Shown here one piece after another: positions 1 through 7,892 of a stretch of DNA of 35,556 bases. Positions within the stretch are counted from its first letter, which is position 1. Each line of letters starts with the position of its first letter. The notes beneath the pieces were generated by a model that saw only the letters and a program-made list of their open reading frames with translations, was not told the origin of the DNA and ran no database searches. Origin of the DNA: Pseudomonas sp. UFMG81 (lineage in GTDB: Bacteria; Pseudomonadota; Gammaproteobacteria; Pseudomonadales; Pseudomonadaceae); contig NZ_JACAFQ010000004.1 of the NCBI RefSeq assembly GCF_015354575.1, positions 1 to 35,556 on the forward strand, in the 5' to 3' direction. Position numbers and translations under genes: made by a program.

Positions 1-105
1 GGGGAGGCACGGTTGCGAGCGGTGTTCGAGGAGGCGGGGTTCAAGCGATTCCGGCGGGCAACGCAAACGCCGTTCAACTTGATTCTGGAAGCCCGTAAAC
101 AGTGA
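1..105 (+). CDS. C-terminal end of a class I SAM-dependent methyltransferase (partial)
   Basis: An open frame enters from the left edge and ends at a TGA at 103-105, giving 34 residues. The tail contains EEAGFKRFRRATQTPFN and ends LILEARKQ. This resembles the last helix and strand of small class I methyltransferases, where an FRRATxTPFN segment forms the C-terminal beta hairpin. The catalytic and SAM-binding parts lie outside the window, so the substrate cannot be stated. The gene converges on the KAP-like NTPase gene, and a hairpin lies between the two stop codons. Confidence 0.6.
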   Translation, partial: GEARLRAVFEEAGFKRFRRATQTPFNLILEARKQ

Positions 106-123
106 GTCGTCATGAGCGCAGAA

Positions 124-157
124 GCACGGTGAGGCGGTCTGAACCGTCTCGCCGTGC
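124..157. terminator. hairpin between two convergent genes
   Basis: Arms 124-138 and 143-157 pair over 15 positions, two of them as G-U, around a CTGA loop. The hairpin lies 18 bases after the methyltransferase stop and 21 bases after the stop of the opposing NTPase gene. No long T-run follows on either strand. A bidirectional terminator is therefore likely but not certain. Confidence 0.5.
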
Positions 158-178
158 GCTGTGGTAAAACGAACGCGG

Positions 179-2008
179 TCAGGCGTCTACCGGCGCGTAC
201 AGGCTGCTGATGTACGGCGTGAGGTAGTACTTGATAAGGCTGTCAATGCGCTGCCGATCGAAGTGTGATCGCCCCGTTTTGGATTCTTCCAGTTCCTGTT
301 TCAATGCTGAAAGCCACGTACGCTCGGTATTCGGTTCTATTGGGGTGAAGTTATAACGGCGCGCGAATGCAGCCAATACGGTGATCTGCTGGTCATTGGG
401 CAGAGCAAGCAGGGTATCAACAAAGCCGCGAGGATCGATCGCTGTCAACACGGGGGTAGTCATGTGATCGTCGCTGTTGGCGCTGGCGTACGAGACTCTC
501 CATACGTAGCGGTCGGGTTGCGCCCGCATGTCGCTCATCAGCGTCTCTATGCGGTGCTGATAAGCATCTTGGATGAGCCGTTGCGTAAGGCCTTTGTAGT
601 GTTCGAAGAAGGCCCGGTGGGCTTTCGATTCCGAATGGTTCCACGAGGGATTATAGAAGCGGCCACTGAATAAACTGTATTGACGATCCGTGAGGTAGTG
701 ATCGGTCAGGGGCAGTAGCCGTTGCTGTAGATAGAGGGAATCAAGGTACGCCTGACCTTGCGCGAGGACCTGGTCGGCGGTGCTATCGATGAAACCTTGC
801 TCGGCCAGCCACAGACGCAGGCTGAAACTGGACAGGACATCGTCGATGCAGGTGAACTCCAGGTCGCCGTATTCGGTGTTGAATGTGGCCAATGCATGCT
901 GGAATTTTTGCTCGCTACGGCTGAAGGCATTGGCGAGTGTCTGCATGGCAGTTTCAGATTCGTCGCGAAAGAAGCGCGAGTGAGACAGGGTTTGCTCAAT
1001 CTCTGCGGCATTGAAGATGCCTTTGACCAGGGTGTTGACCAGGTCCTGGTTACCGAGTACGTGGTCCCGTAGGTTGAAACCGGCATAGCGCTTTTCCAGT
1101 TTCTCGAAGCCTGTTGGCTCCTCACCTTCAGCAAGCGCGCGAGCAAAATGCTTGTAGACGGAGTCTTGCGGGCGTTGCTGGATATCCTCCTCGCTCACGG
1201 TGCCGGCTTTGAAGGCAAACGAAAATGGGAAAAAGACTTCAAGGCAGTGCAGCAGCACTTCGGGATGGCTTCGGTGCCTGTCCGTGAGCGTATTGAACAA
1301 ACGCTCGAAGTCCCAGAGTGATTGCTGCAGGATGCGCAGGCTGCTGATGCCGGAGACCTGATACAGGTGTTTTATCTGCTCGGTGTGCAGGGTGATGAAG
1401 TCCTTGAATTGCGCTGATGCGTTGGCAGAAATAAACGAGCACAGGGCATCGTCGAGGGGCGGTGACACGGAGAGTGTCTTGCCAATCAGCTTTTCCCGGT
1501 ACTTCAGGTAATTGTTGCTTTCGTCAAGCTCCTGTTCATTGGCAATGATGATGGCTTTCTTGCCTTCATGCTCGACGAATCGGTTGATGTAACCCAGCAC
1601 CTTGTCAGGCTCAATGCCGCAGCGTTCCAGGTCATCAAAAATGTAGAGGGGCTTCTTGTACTTGTTGAAGAACAGCTTGCGCCCAAGGTCGGTCTGCAGG
1701 CTGAAGTACGCCAGGGTTGATTTGCCGAGGCTTTCAATGGCCTTGGCAACTTTACCGTCCAAGCGCGGATGCACATCGGCGATGACCAGCTCATCGATGT
1801 CATTGAAGGTGCTTACGCCGTAGAGGCTGATGTATGTGTAGTCTTCGGTCGAGACGCCGCTGTTTTCCAGGTAGGCGCGGATCAGGTGGGTCTTGCCGAT
1901 ACCCCATTGACCATTGAGCATGACCGCGAAGCGCGGGTCAGGGAGGGCGAGGTAATAGCCAAGGTAATCAGTAATATGCGCGTTGATGTCTACCGCTGTG
2001 TTGTCCAT
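179..2008 (-). CDS. KAP-like P-loop NTPase, stand-alone, possible defence gene
   Basis: This is a 609-residue protein. A Walker A motif (GQWGIGKT, residues 33-40) is followed by a Walker B (LYIFDDLER, 121-129) and a hydrophobic strand ending in IIIANEQE (153-160). This is the arrangement of KAP-family P-loop NTPases. The last roughly 400 residues are alpha-helical in character and match no domain I can name. There is no clear membrane segment, although many KAP proteins have one inserted. The ATG at 2008 has an AGGAG 12 bases upstream. The gene is visibly more AT-rich than the core genes to its right, which suggests transfer. KAP NTPases occur in several anti-phage systems (QatA is one), but no Qat partner is present. 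The role in defence is inference; the NTPase fold is well supported. Confidence 0.75.
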   Translation of the reverse strand: MDNTAVDINAHITDYLGYYLALPDPRFAVMLNGQWGIGKTHLIRAYLENSGVSTEDYTYISLYGVSTFNDIDELVIADVHPRLDGKVAKAIESLGKSTLAYFSLQTDLGRKLFFNKYKKPLYIFDDLERCGIEPDKVLGYINRFVEHEGKKAIIIANEQELDESNNYLKYREKLIGKTLSVSPPLDDALCSFISANASAQFKDFITLHTEQIKHLYQVSGISSLRILQQSLWDFERLFNTLTDRHRSHPEVLLHCLEVFFPFSFAFKAGTVSEEDIQQRPQDSVYKHFARALAEGEEPTGFEKLEKRYAGFNLRDHVLGNQDLVNTLVKGIFNAAEIEQTLSHSRFFRDESETAMQTLANAFSRSEQKFQHALATFNTEYGDLEFTCIDDVLSSFSLRLWLAEQGFIDSTADQVLAQGQAYLDSLYLQQRLLPLTDHYLTDRQYSLFSGRFYNPSWNHSESKAHRAFFEHYKGLTQRLIQDAYQHRIETLMSDMRAQPDRYVWRVSYASANSDDHMTTPVLTAIDPRGFVDTLLALPNDQQITVLAAFARRYNFTPIEPNTERTWLSALKQELEESKTGRSHFDRQRIDSLIKYYLTPYISSLYAPVDA

Positions 2009-2110
2009 GCACTCAGTACTCCTGTATGAGCGCAGGAGTATAAATACCCTTCAGCCGCTTGGACAAATCCTACGGGCCTTTGCCCTGAGGCGTCGAAGCG
2101 TGCATTGATG

Positions 2111-2136
2111 AGATGCGCCCTTGAAAGGGCGCATCT
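2111..2136 (-). terminator. hairpin after the carboxynorspermidine operon
   Basis: A perfect 12-base inverted repeat (2111-2122 and 2125-2136) starts 12 bases after the stop codon of the dehydrogenase gene. In RNA the loop would open to four or more bases. No U-tract follows on the minus strand, so it may act as a 3' stabiliser rather than a simple Rho-independent terminator. Confidence 0.55.
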
Positions 2137-2148
2137 TGCATGTGCAGC

Positions 2149-3387
2149 TTAGGCGTCCCAGGGACGGTCGCCCTTTTCATCCTTGACGCGGGTCGGCAGG
2201 CCCATGACGTCCAACGCCTTGAGGAACGGCTCGGCCGGCAGCTCCTCGACGTTGACCATGCGGCCGGCGTCCCACTCGCCACGGGCGACCAGCAGGGCGG
2301 CCGCCACCGGCGGTACACCGGCGGTGTAGGAGATGCCCTGGCTGTCGGTCTCGGCGTAGGCTTCTTCGTGATCAGCCACGTTGTAGATGAACACTTCGCG
2401 CGGCTGGCCGTCCTTGGTGCCCTTGACCAGGTCGCCGATGCAGGTCTTGCCGGTGTAGCCCGGGGCCAGCGAGGCCGGGTCGGGCAGTACGGCCTTGACC
2501 ACTTTGAGCGGTACCACTTCCAGGCCTTCGGCAGTCTTCACCGGCTGCTCGCTGAGCAGGCCGAGGTTCTTCAGCACGGTGAACACGTTGATGTAGTGCT
2601 CGCCGAAGCTCATCCAGAAGCGCACGTTCGGCACGTTCAGGTTCTTCGAGATCGAGTGCACTTCGTCGTGCCCGGTGAGGTAGAGGTTCTGCGAACCCAC
2701 CACCGGCAGGTCGTCGGTGCGCTTGACCTCGAACATGGTGTTGCTGGTCCACTGGCTGTTCTGCCAGCTCCATACTTGCCCGGTGAACTCGCGGAAGTTG
2801 ATTTCCGGGTCGAAGTTGGTGGCGAAGTACTTGCCGTGGGAGCCGGCATTCACGTCCAGAATGTCGATCGAGTCGATCTGGTCGAAGTACTGTTGCTGCG
2901 CGAGTTTCGCGTAGCTGTTCACCACACCCGGGTCGAAACCGACGCCGAGAATGGCGGTAATGTTCTTTTGTTGGCACTCTTCGAGGTGTTTCCACTCGTA
3001 GTTGCCGTACCACGGCGGGGTCTCGCAGATCTTGCCCGGCTCTTCGTGGATGGCGGTGTCCAGGTAGGCGACACCGGTATCGATGCAGGCACGCAGCACC
3101 GACATGTTGAGGAAGGCGGAACCGACGTTGATCACGATCTGCGATTCGGTCTCGCGGATCAGTGCCTTGGTCGCCTCGACATCGAGGGCATTGAGCGCGA
3201 AGGCCTGGATGTCGGCGGGTACCTTGAGGCTACCCTTGGCCTTGACGCTGTCGATGATGGCCTGGCATTTGGAGATGTTCCGTGACGCAATCGCAATACG
3301 ACCCAGTTCGTCGTTATGCTGTGCGCACTTGTGGGCCACCACCTTGGCGACACCTCCTGCACCAATGATAAGAACGTTCTTCTTCAA
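2149..3387 (-). CDS. carboxynorspermidine/carboxyspermidine dehydrogenase (saccharopine dehydrogenase family)
   Basis: This is a 412-residue NAD(P)-dependent enzyme, close to the usual length of bacterial CASDH. The N-terminal Rossmann motif is IGAGGVAKV (residues 8-16). The rest matches the saccharopine dehydrogenase family, for example LGVGFDPGVVNSYA around the catalytic domain. In the known pathway CASDH condenses aspartate semialdehyde with putrescine or diaminopropane and reduces the product to a carboxy-polyamine. The start is a TTG at 3387 with an AAGGAGAG ribosome site upstream; no better ATG is in frame. It follows nspC by 30 bases on the same strand, so the two form an operon whose products act in sequence. 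The hairpin at 2111-2136 follows. Confidence 0.88.
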   Translation of the reverse strand: MKKNVLIIGAGGVAKVVAHKCAQHNDELGRIAIASRNISKCQAIIDSVKAKGSLKVPADIQAFALNALDVEATKALIRETESQIVINVGSAFLNMSVLRACIDTGVAYLDTAIHEEPGKICETPPWYGNYEWKHLEECQQKNITAILGVGFDPGVVNSYAKLAQQQYFDQIDSIDILDVNAGSHGKYFATNFDPEINFREFTGQVWSWQNSQWTSNTMFEVKRTDDLPVVGSQNLYLTGHDEVHSISKNLNVPNVRFWMSFGEHYINVFTVLKNLGLLSEQPVKTAEGLEVVPLKVVKAVLPDPASLAPGYTGKTCIGDLVKGTKDGQPREVFIYNVADHEEAYAETDSQGISYTAGVPPVAAALLVARGEWDAGRMVNVEELPAEPFLKALDVMGLPTRVKDEKGDRPWDA

Positions 3388-3417
3388 TTCAGCTGCTCTC
3401 CTTCATGAAAGCCTGTC

Positions 3418-4515
3418 TTACGACAGGCTCGAAACGTAGTCTTCGAAACCGAACTCGCGCACCACTTCGACGCTGCCGTCGAGTTGCTTGACCGCGATGG
3501 ACGGCATCTTCAAACCGTTGAACCAGTTTTTCTTGACCATGGTATAGCCGGCCGTGTCGATGAACGACAGGCGATCGCCGATGGCCAGGGGCTTGTCGAA
3601 TTGGTACTCGCCGAAGATGTCACCGGCCAGGCACGACTTGCCGCAGACCATGTAGGTGTGCGCGCCGTCGTTGGGGGCCATCTTGGCGTTGAGGCGGTAG
3701 ATCAGCAGGTCGAGCAGGTGCGCTTCGATCGAGCTGTCGACCACGGCCAGGTGCTTGCCGTTGTACAGGGTGTCGAGCACGGTCACTTCCAGCGAAGCGC
3801 TGTTGGTGATGGCCGCTTCGCCCGGCTCCAGGTACACCTGCACGCCGTAGGTTTGCGCGAACTGCTTCAGGCGCGCGCAGAAGGCGTCCACTGCGTAGTC
3901 TTCGCCGGTGAAGTGGATGCCGCCACCCAGGCTGACCCATTCGACCTTGTGCAGCAGGTGGCCGAAGCGCTCCTCGATGTGCGTGAGCATCTTGTCGAAC
4001 AGGCTGAAGTCGCCGTTCTCGCAGTTGTTGTGGAACATGAAGCCGGAGATCTTCTCGATCACCTTCTCGATCTTTTCCGGGTCCCACTCACCCAGGCGGC
4101 TGAACGGGCGCGCGGGGTCGGCCAGCAGGTAGTCGGAGCTGCTCACCTGCGGGTTGACGCGCAGGCCGCGCACCTTGCCTTCGGACTGCTCGGCGAAACG
4201 CTCGAGCTGGCCGATGGAGTTGAAGATGATCTTGTCGCAGTTCTCGAGCATCTCTTCGACTTCGTCGTCGGCCCAGGCCACGCTGTAGGCGTGGGTTTCG
4301 CCGGCGAATTTCTGGCGGCCGAGCTTGAGCTCGAACAGCGAGGACGAAGTGGTGCCGTCCATGTACTGCTGCATCAGGTCGAATACCGACCAGGTGGCGA
4401 AGCACTTGAGGGCGAGCAGGGCCTTGGCCCCGGACTGCTGGCGCACGTAGGCAATCTTTTCCATGTTGCCCAGCAGTTTCTGTTTATCGATGAGGTAGTA
4501 CGGCGTCTTGATCAT
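3418..4515 (-). CDS. nspC: carboxynorspermidine decarboxylase NspC
   Basis: This is a 365-residue PLP enzyme of the alanine-racemase fold, decarboxylase group IV. The PLP lysine is K37 in ALLALKCFATW. Later segments FHNNCENGD, WVSLGGGIHFTGEDY and VCGKSCLAGDIFGEY are those expected for NspC. It removes CO2 from carboxyspermidine or carboxynorspermidine to yield spermidine or norspermidine in the cytoplasm. The ATG at 4515 follows a GGGGGCC stretch that may serve as ribosome site. It is the first gene of the nspC-dehydrogenase operon. The Septu-like pair lies 250 bases upstream on the same strand, so readthrough from ptuB is possible. The product (spermidine or norspermidine) cannot be decided from sequence. 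Confidence 0.92.
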   Translation of the reverse strand: MIKTPYYLIDKQKLLGNMEKIAYVRQQSGAKALLALKCFATWSVFDLMQQYMDGTTSSSLFELKLGRQKFAGETHAYSVAWADDEVEEMLENCDKIIFNSIGQLERFAEQSEGKVRGLRVNPQVSSSDYLLADPARPFSRLGEWDPEKIEKVIEKISGFMFHNNCENGDFSLFDKMLTHIEERFGHLLHKVEWVSLGGGIHFTGEDYAVDAFCARLKQFAQTYGVQVYLEPGEAAITNSASLEVTVLDTLYNGKHLAVVDSSIEAHLLDLLIYRLNAKMAPNDGAHTYMVCGKSCLAGDIFGEYQFDKPLAIGDRLSFIDTAGYTMVKKNWFNGLKMPSIAVKQLDGSVEVVREFGFEDYVSSLS

Positions 4516-4765
4516 TTAAAGGCCCCCGGCCAGGCCGGCCAAAAAAAGGACACGCATTGTGCCTTCACTTGCCGCAGTTCGAAAGGGTGGAAGGCGCATT
4601 TCGTCTGAGTTGCGGGCGTTGCGAGCTGGCGAAGTGCCCGCAGGCACGTTTGGCATTACGGATCTGCGGCGTTCGTGGGCACTGTCAGATGCACGATGGG
4701 CCTATTGGAGCACAGGAATGTGACCATCCTGATGATCAGCTGCGCGGTGGCAGGAGGCGACAGGC

Positions 4766-5401
4766 CTAGGGTTGAGCGACGCTCAACCAGCCTTTGAGAA
4801 TACTGACGACGACGGGAGCATAAGGTTCGAGTTTGCCATTGACCGGTGTAGTGAGGTCGTCAATCACCATCTGCAGCAGCTCGTCGTCATACAGTGGCGA
4901 TAACGGACCCTCGCGCTGTAGCAATGCTTGTGACAGAACCTTGCGCTTCTCGACCAACTTTTTGTTGTTGCGCTCGTGGTCGCCAAGATTGAGCGTGGTG
5001 ATCGTCTCGACTGCTCGTGGCGTGCGGCCTTCAACACGACCGCTGACGAGAAACACCAGTTCGTTCTCGCATTCCGCCATGAGGGGAGTGAGCGCGATCG
5101 GCTTGTTGCCCTTGGCCGCATCGCATTGACGCGGCGTCTTGCAACTCGCCACGATATTGTCGAAGTCCAGGCTCCGCCCGGGATGCTGGTCCCTGCACAT
5201 CAGGTGCTCATTCATCGTATCTTCTCGATCGCCCGACACATAGGCGCAGCAGTAAGCGCACAGATGCATCTGCTCGGCCGTACAGGCTTGGCGGATTGCA
5301 ACGCGCTCGGCATGCTCCAGATCTGTGTAGTGGCGGCGTGGGACTTGCGTCCTGGCACGTGTGAGCGCCGCAGGTTCAGCGCCTTTGTCGATCTTTCTCA
5401 A
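4766..5401 (-). CDS. ptuB: PtuB-like HNH endonuclease of a Septu-type defence pair
   Basis: This 211-residue protein has the TIGR02646/PtuB arrangement. A zinc-binding CAYC (residues 48-51) is followed by NEH (64-66, the first HNH histidine), then DFDN (79-82), and then C87 and C93 before CDAAKGN. In Septu and in Ec78-type retron systems this nuclease works with a PtuA ATPase and degrades nucleic acid during phage infection. The ATG at 5401 lies inside the end of ptuA (26-base overlap), which implies translational coupling. The gene is AT-richer than core genes. Cleavage of DNA versus tRNA cannot be judged here. No reverse transcriptase gene is nearby, so this is Septu rather than a retron. 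Confidence 0.85.
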   Translation of the reverse strand: MRKIDKGAEPAALTRARTQVPRRHYTDLEHAERVAIRQACTAEQMHLCAYCCAYVSGDREDTMNEHLMCRDQHPGRSLDFDNIVASCKTPRQCDAAKGNKPIALTPLMAECENELVFLVSGRVEGRTPRAVETITTLNLGDHERNNKKLVEKRKVLSQALLQREGPLSPLYDDELLQMVIDDLTTPVNGKLEPYAPVVVSILKGWLSVAQP

Positions 5402-6785
5402 GGCGCAACTCCTGTTTGCGTAGGAACAGCTTGGCCCGGGTCAGCTCCAGATTGGAGGGAGGCAACCATTTTTCAAGGTCGGCGATGAGCTGCCTGGCTT
5501 CTTCTAGCCGGCCAGTCTGAATGGCATCCAGCGTATCGTTGAGCTTTGAGCCAACCTCGGGATTGCGGATGTGTGTATCCATGACATCCAGCAGCACGGT
5601 GTTGGCATCCTGACCGAACTGCGACGGCACTTTTTCCAATTGGCCGTCGTTCAGGGAGAGCACCAGCACGTCCGGGTAGTCGCTGATCACCAAAGGTGAA
5701 TGCGTGGTCAGGATGAACTGGCAGTTAGGGAAGGTGTGAGTCAGGTTGCGGATAACATCCCGTTGCCAAGACGGGTGCAGGTGCATGTCCACTTCGTCGA
5801 TCAGTACCACGCCACTACCGTGCAATGGGTTTTCCAGCGCTGGGTTCATCAACGACAGGCGTCGGGCGATATCGCCGACCAGTGCCATCAGGGACTTTTC
5901 GCCTTGGGAAAGTTGCAGGATATCTAGAGACTGTCCGTCTTTGTCGACCATCAATTGCAGGCGTGGTTTGCGTTGCACGCGCAGGTTGGAGAAACCAGGC
6001 ATAAAGTGTTCGATGGCCAATCGAACAGCTGAAAGCTGTCTGTCCCGTTGCGTGCTTGTAAGGTGCCGCAATTTCTCGCTCAGCGTGAGGCTTGCCGGCT
6101 TCACGTCAACGACGAGTGGGGACGTGTCGTTGATGTGATTGAAGACTTGCGACGTCCAACCTTCGGTAATCAGCACGGTGACCATCTCAGAGACACGCTC
6201 GTTCTCATGATCTTCCCGATCCCTGAACCATTCGAAAAAACCCGCGAAGCCAACAGCAGGATTCAGGAATTCTTCATAGCCAGACACCTGGTCGAATGCT
6301 TTCCTTTTCCTGACCCGCAACGGCGCCTCCATCACCGAGCGCTCCACGGGATAGTACGCCACCAAAGGCAGGCTACATTCATTGGCGTCTGTCAGCAGGG
6401 CGCGGTAGTGCTCAGCGAGGCGGGTGGCGTCGGAAAGGTCGGATTGAAATTGCTTTGTCCTGCCTTGGCGAGTGCGTGCGATAGTCCATCGCAATGGCGC
6501 TTCCTTGGCTGCCGTCCCGGTAACCAGGATGTCAATGGCTGCCGAGGCGGCGCCGTTGAGGATCGCGTGCTCTGCAATCGGGCTGCCGGTACCTTTTTCG
6601 CTACGCACTCGCCCCACGAACCAGCTCAGCGACGTAGCCAGGGCCTTCAAAATGGAAGTCTTGCCGGCCCCGTTGTTGCCGACCAGTACAATGACCTTGG
6701 CGGGTGTGGGTTCGTTTTCCATGAACGAGGCTTCGAGGTGTTCGAAACGCCCGAAGTTCTGTAGCTGAAATTCTTTGATCTGCAT
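5376..6785 (-). CDS. ptuA: PtuA-like AAA/ABC-type ATPase of a Septu-type defence pair
   Basis: The protein has 469 residues when started at the ATG at 6785 (MQIKEFQLQNFGRF), the normal N-terminus of this SMC/RecF-like family. The frame runs further upstream only as a shadow of the opposing phosphoesterase gene. Walker A is GNNGAGKT (36-43), the ABC signature LSQGE (292-296), Walker B VVLIDE (326-331) and the H-loop TTHSP (360-364). All nucleotide-binding elements are intact. PtuA proteins assemble into a scaffold that holds the PtuB nuclease and senses infection. It overlaps ptuB by 26 bases. The two genes together have the length and order of a minimal Septu operon. A start further upstream is unlikely because it would enter yfcE. 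Confidence 0.88.
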   Translation of the reverse strand: MQIKEFQLQNFGRFEHLEASFMENEPTPAKVIVLVGNNGAGKTSILKALATSLSWFVGRVRSEKGTGSPIAEHAILNGAASAAIDILVTGTAAKEAPLRWTIARTRQGRTKQFQSDLSDATRLAEHYRALLTDANECSLPLVAYYPVERSVMEAPLRVRKRKAFDQVSGYEEFLNPAVGFAGFFEWFRDREDHENERVSEMVTVLITEGWTSQVFNHINDTSPLVVDVKPASLTLSEKLRHLTSTQRDRQLSAVRLAIEHFMPGFSNLRVQRKPRLQLMVDKDGQSLDILQLSQGEKSLMALVGDIARRLSLMNPALENPLHGSGVVLIDEVDMHLHPSWQRDVIRNLTHTFPNCQFILTTHSPLVISDYPDVLVLSLNDGQLEKVPSQFGQDANTVLLDVMDTHIRNPEVGSKLNDTLDAIQTGRLEEARQLIADLEKWLPPSNLELTRAKLFLRKQELRLEKDRQRR

Positions 6786-6924
6786 GCTTGTATCCGGCGC
6801 GGCCCTGATCTCACAGGATTCTGGGGGCTGAAAAGTCGCCGAAGCATAGCACGCGGTAACCTTTGGAACTGCTTGGTAAAGCCCATGCTGTCCGGCCCAA
6901 TCAGTCACGTTCAGGAGGGGCGTA

Positions 6925-7416
6925 ATGAAAGTAGGCGTGATTTCCGATACACACGGGTTGTTGCGTCCCGAGGCGCTGGTAGCCCTGGCAGGTTGTGATC
7001 TGCTCGTCCACGCGGGAGATATCGGCAAGCCAGAAATACTCGTCGCGTTGCGTGCCATCGCGCCGCTGCATGGGGTACGCGGCAACAACGACCTGGCGCT
7101 GCCTTGGGCGGCGGGGTTGCCCGATGTGCTGCGCTTCAACGTGCAGGGCTGGCAGGTCCTGCTGGTACACGACCTGGCCGATGTGCCGGCGCACCTGGAC
7201 CAGGAGGTGCAGGTGGTGATCACCGGGCATTCGCATAAGCCGCTGATCGAGCACCGCGAGGGACGCCTGTACCTCAACCCCGGCAGCGCCGGGCCCCGGC
7301 GTTTCAGCCTGCCGGTGACCCTGGCGCTGGTCGAGATTGGCGCGGATGCGTGGGTGCCCGAGATCGTCCCGCTGCTTGTCCAGCAACCGCTCAAGGCAAC
7401 TTCGCGACGACCTTGA
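6925..7416 (+). CDS. YfcE/MJ0936-type metallophosphoesterase
   Basis: This is a 163-residue calcineurin-like phosphoesterase. All metal-binding motifs are present: SDTH (7-10), GDI (31-33), GNND (53-56), GHSH (101-104) and NPGS (118-121). Such enzymes hydrolyse phosphodiesters with a two-metal centre; the natural substrate is not known for most of them. The start has a strong AGGAGGGG ribosome site eight bases upstream. It is divergent from ptuA, with 139 bases between the starts, and it overlaps the 3' end of the opposing RidA-like gene by 26 bases. Codon use is that of a core gene, so it marks the right border of the AT-rich defence segment. Confidence 0.9.
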   Translation: MKVGVISDTHGLLRPEALVALAGCDLLVHAGDIGKPEILVALRAIAPLHGVRGNNDLALPWAAGLPDVLRFNVQGWQVLLVHDLADVPAHLDQEVQVVITGHSHKPLIEHREGRLYLNPGSAGPRRFSLPVTLALVEIGADAWVPEIVPLLVQQPLKATSRRP

Positions 7417-7780
7417 TCTCGAAGTCGAAGCCGTAGAGCCAGGTCACGCCCACCGCCGTCAAGGTCGGGTGAGGGGCGCTACCCCAATACTCTGGCACCA
7501 CCTGCCAGATGGTTTCGAACTTCGACTGCGGGTCGACCATGAACACCGTGACGTCCTGCACGTCGTCGAAGGTGCAGCCGGCTTCACCCAGGATCGCCGC
7601 GAGGTTGGCGAAGGCACGGTGCACCTGGGCCTTGAGGTCGGGCTCCGGCGAGCCGTCGTCGCGGCTGCCGACCTGGCCGGAAACGAACAGCAGGCCGTTG
7701 GCGCGGATGGCCGGTGAATAGCGGTTTCGTTCATACAGGGCCTGGCGGCCGGGTGGGAAAACTACGTCACGGTGAGTCAT
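7391..7780 (-). CDS. RidA-family protein lacking the canonical arginine
   Basis: The protein has 129 residues from the ATG at 7780, which has an AAGGAC ribosome site. Upstream in-frame residues do not look like protein of this family. The YjgF/YER057c/UK114 fold is recognisable from GLLFVSGQVG (29-38), the HRAFANLAAILGEAG helix and DVTVFMVD (76-83). In active RidA an arginine precedes [ST]-x-V near the C-terminus. Here the matching position is L107 (PTLTAVGV), so imine deaminase activity is doubtful and it may belong to one of the Rid subfamilies without it. It is divergent from a LysR gene, with a LysR-type palindrome between them. Confidence 0.85.
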   Translation of the reverse strand: MTHRDVVFPPGRQALYERNRYSPAIRANGLLFVSGQVGSRDDGSPEPDLKAQVHRAFANLAAILGEAGCTFDDVQDVTVFMVDPQSKFETIWQVVPEYWGSAPHPTLTAVGVTWLYGFDFEIKVVAKLP

Positions 7781-7856
7781 GGGGGTGTCCTTCAGTGAGT
7801 GGAGGGCCCCACTGTATCCAGCGGCGGTGTCTCGATAATCAGGCAGTTGCGGGTAA

Positions 7857-7881
7857 GATTGTTTGGCGTTTGCTAACAATC
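7857..7881. promoter_or_regulatory. LysR-type operator, GATTGTT-N11-AACAATC
   Basis: A perfect 7-base inverted repeat (7857-7863 and 7875-7881) with an 11-base spacer contains the T-N11-A core of LysR-family sites. It lies directly before the ribosome site of the lysR-type gene at 7893 and within the divergent intergenic region shared with the RidA-like gene. Autorepression plus control of the divergent gene is the usual arrangement for this family. Confidence 0.7.
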
Positions 7882-7892
7882 AGAGGTGCCCG

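Noticed and set aside
4516..4765. A possible small gene or retron RNA between ptuB and nspC.
   Set aside because: The plus-strand frame there has no ribosome site and no recognisable product; no reverse transcriptase is nearby and I see no msr/msd-like long hairpin.
6786..7394. An N-terminal extension of ptuA by about 200 codons.
   Set aside because: It is antisense to the phosphoesterase gene and the product does not resemble any PtuA N-terminus; the ATG at 6785 gives the family's normal start.
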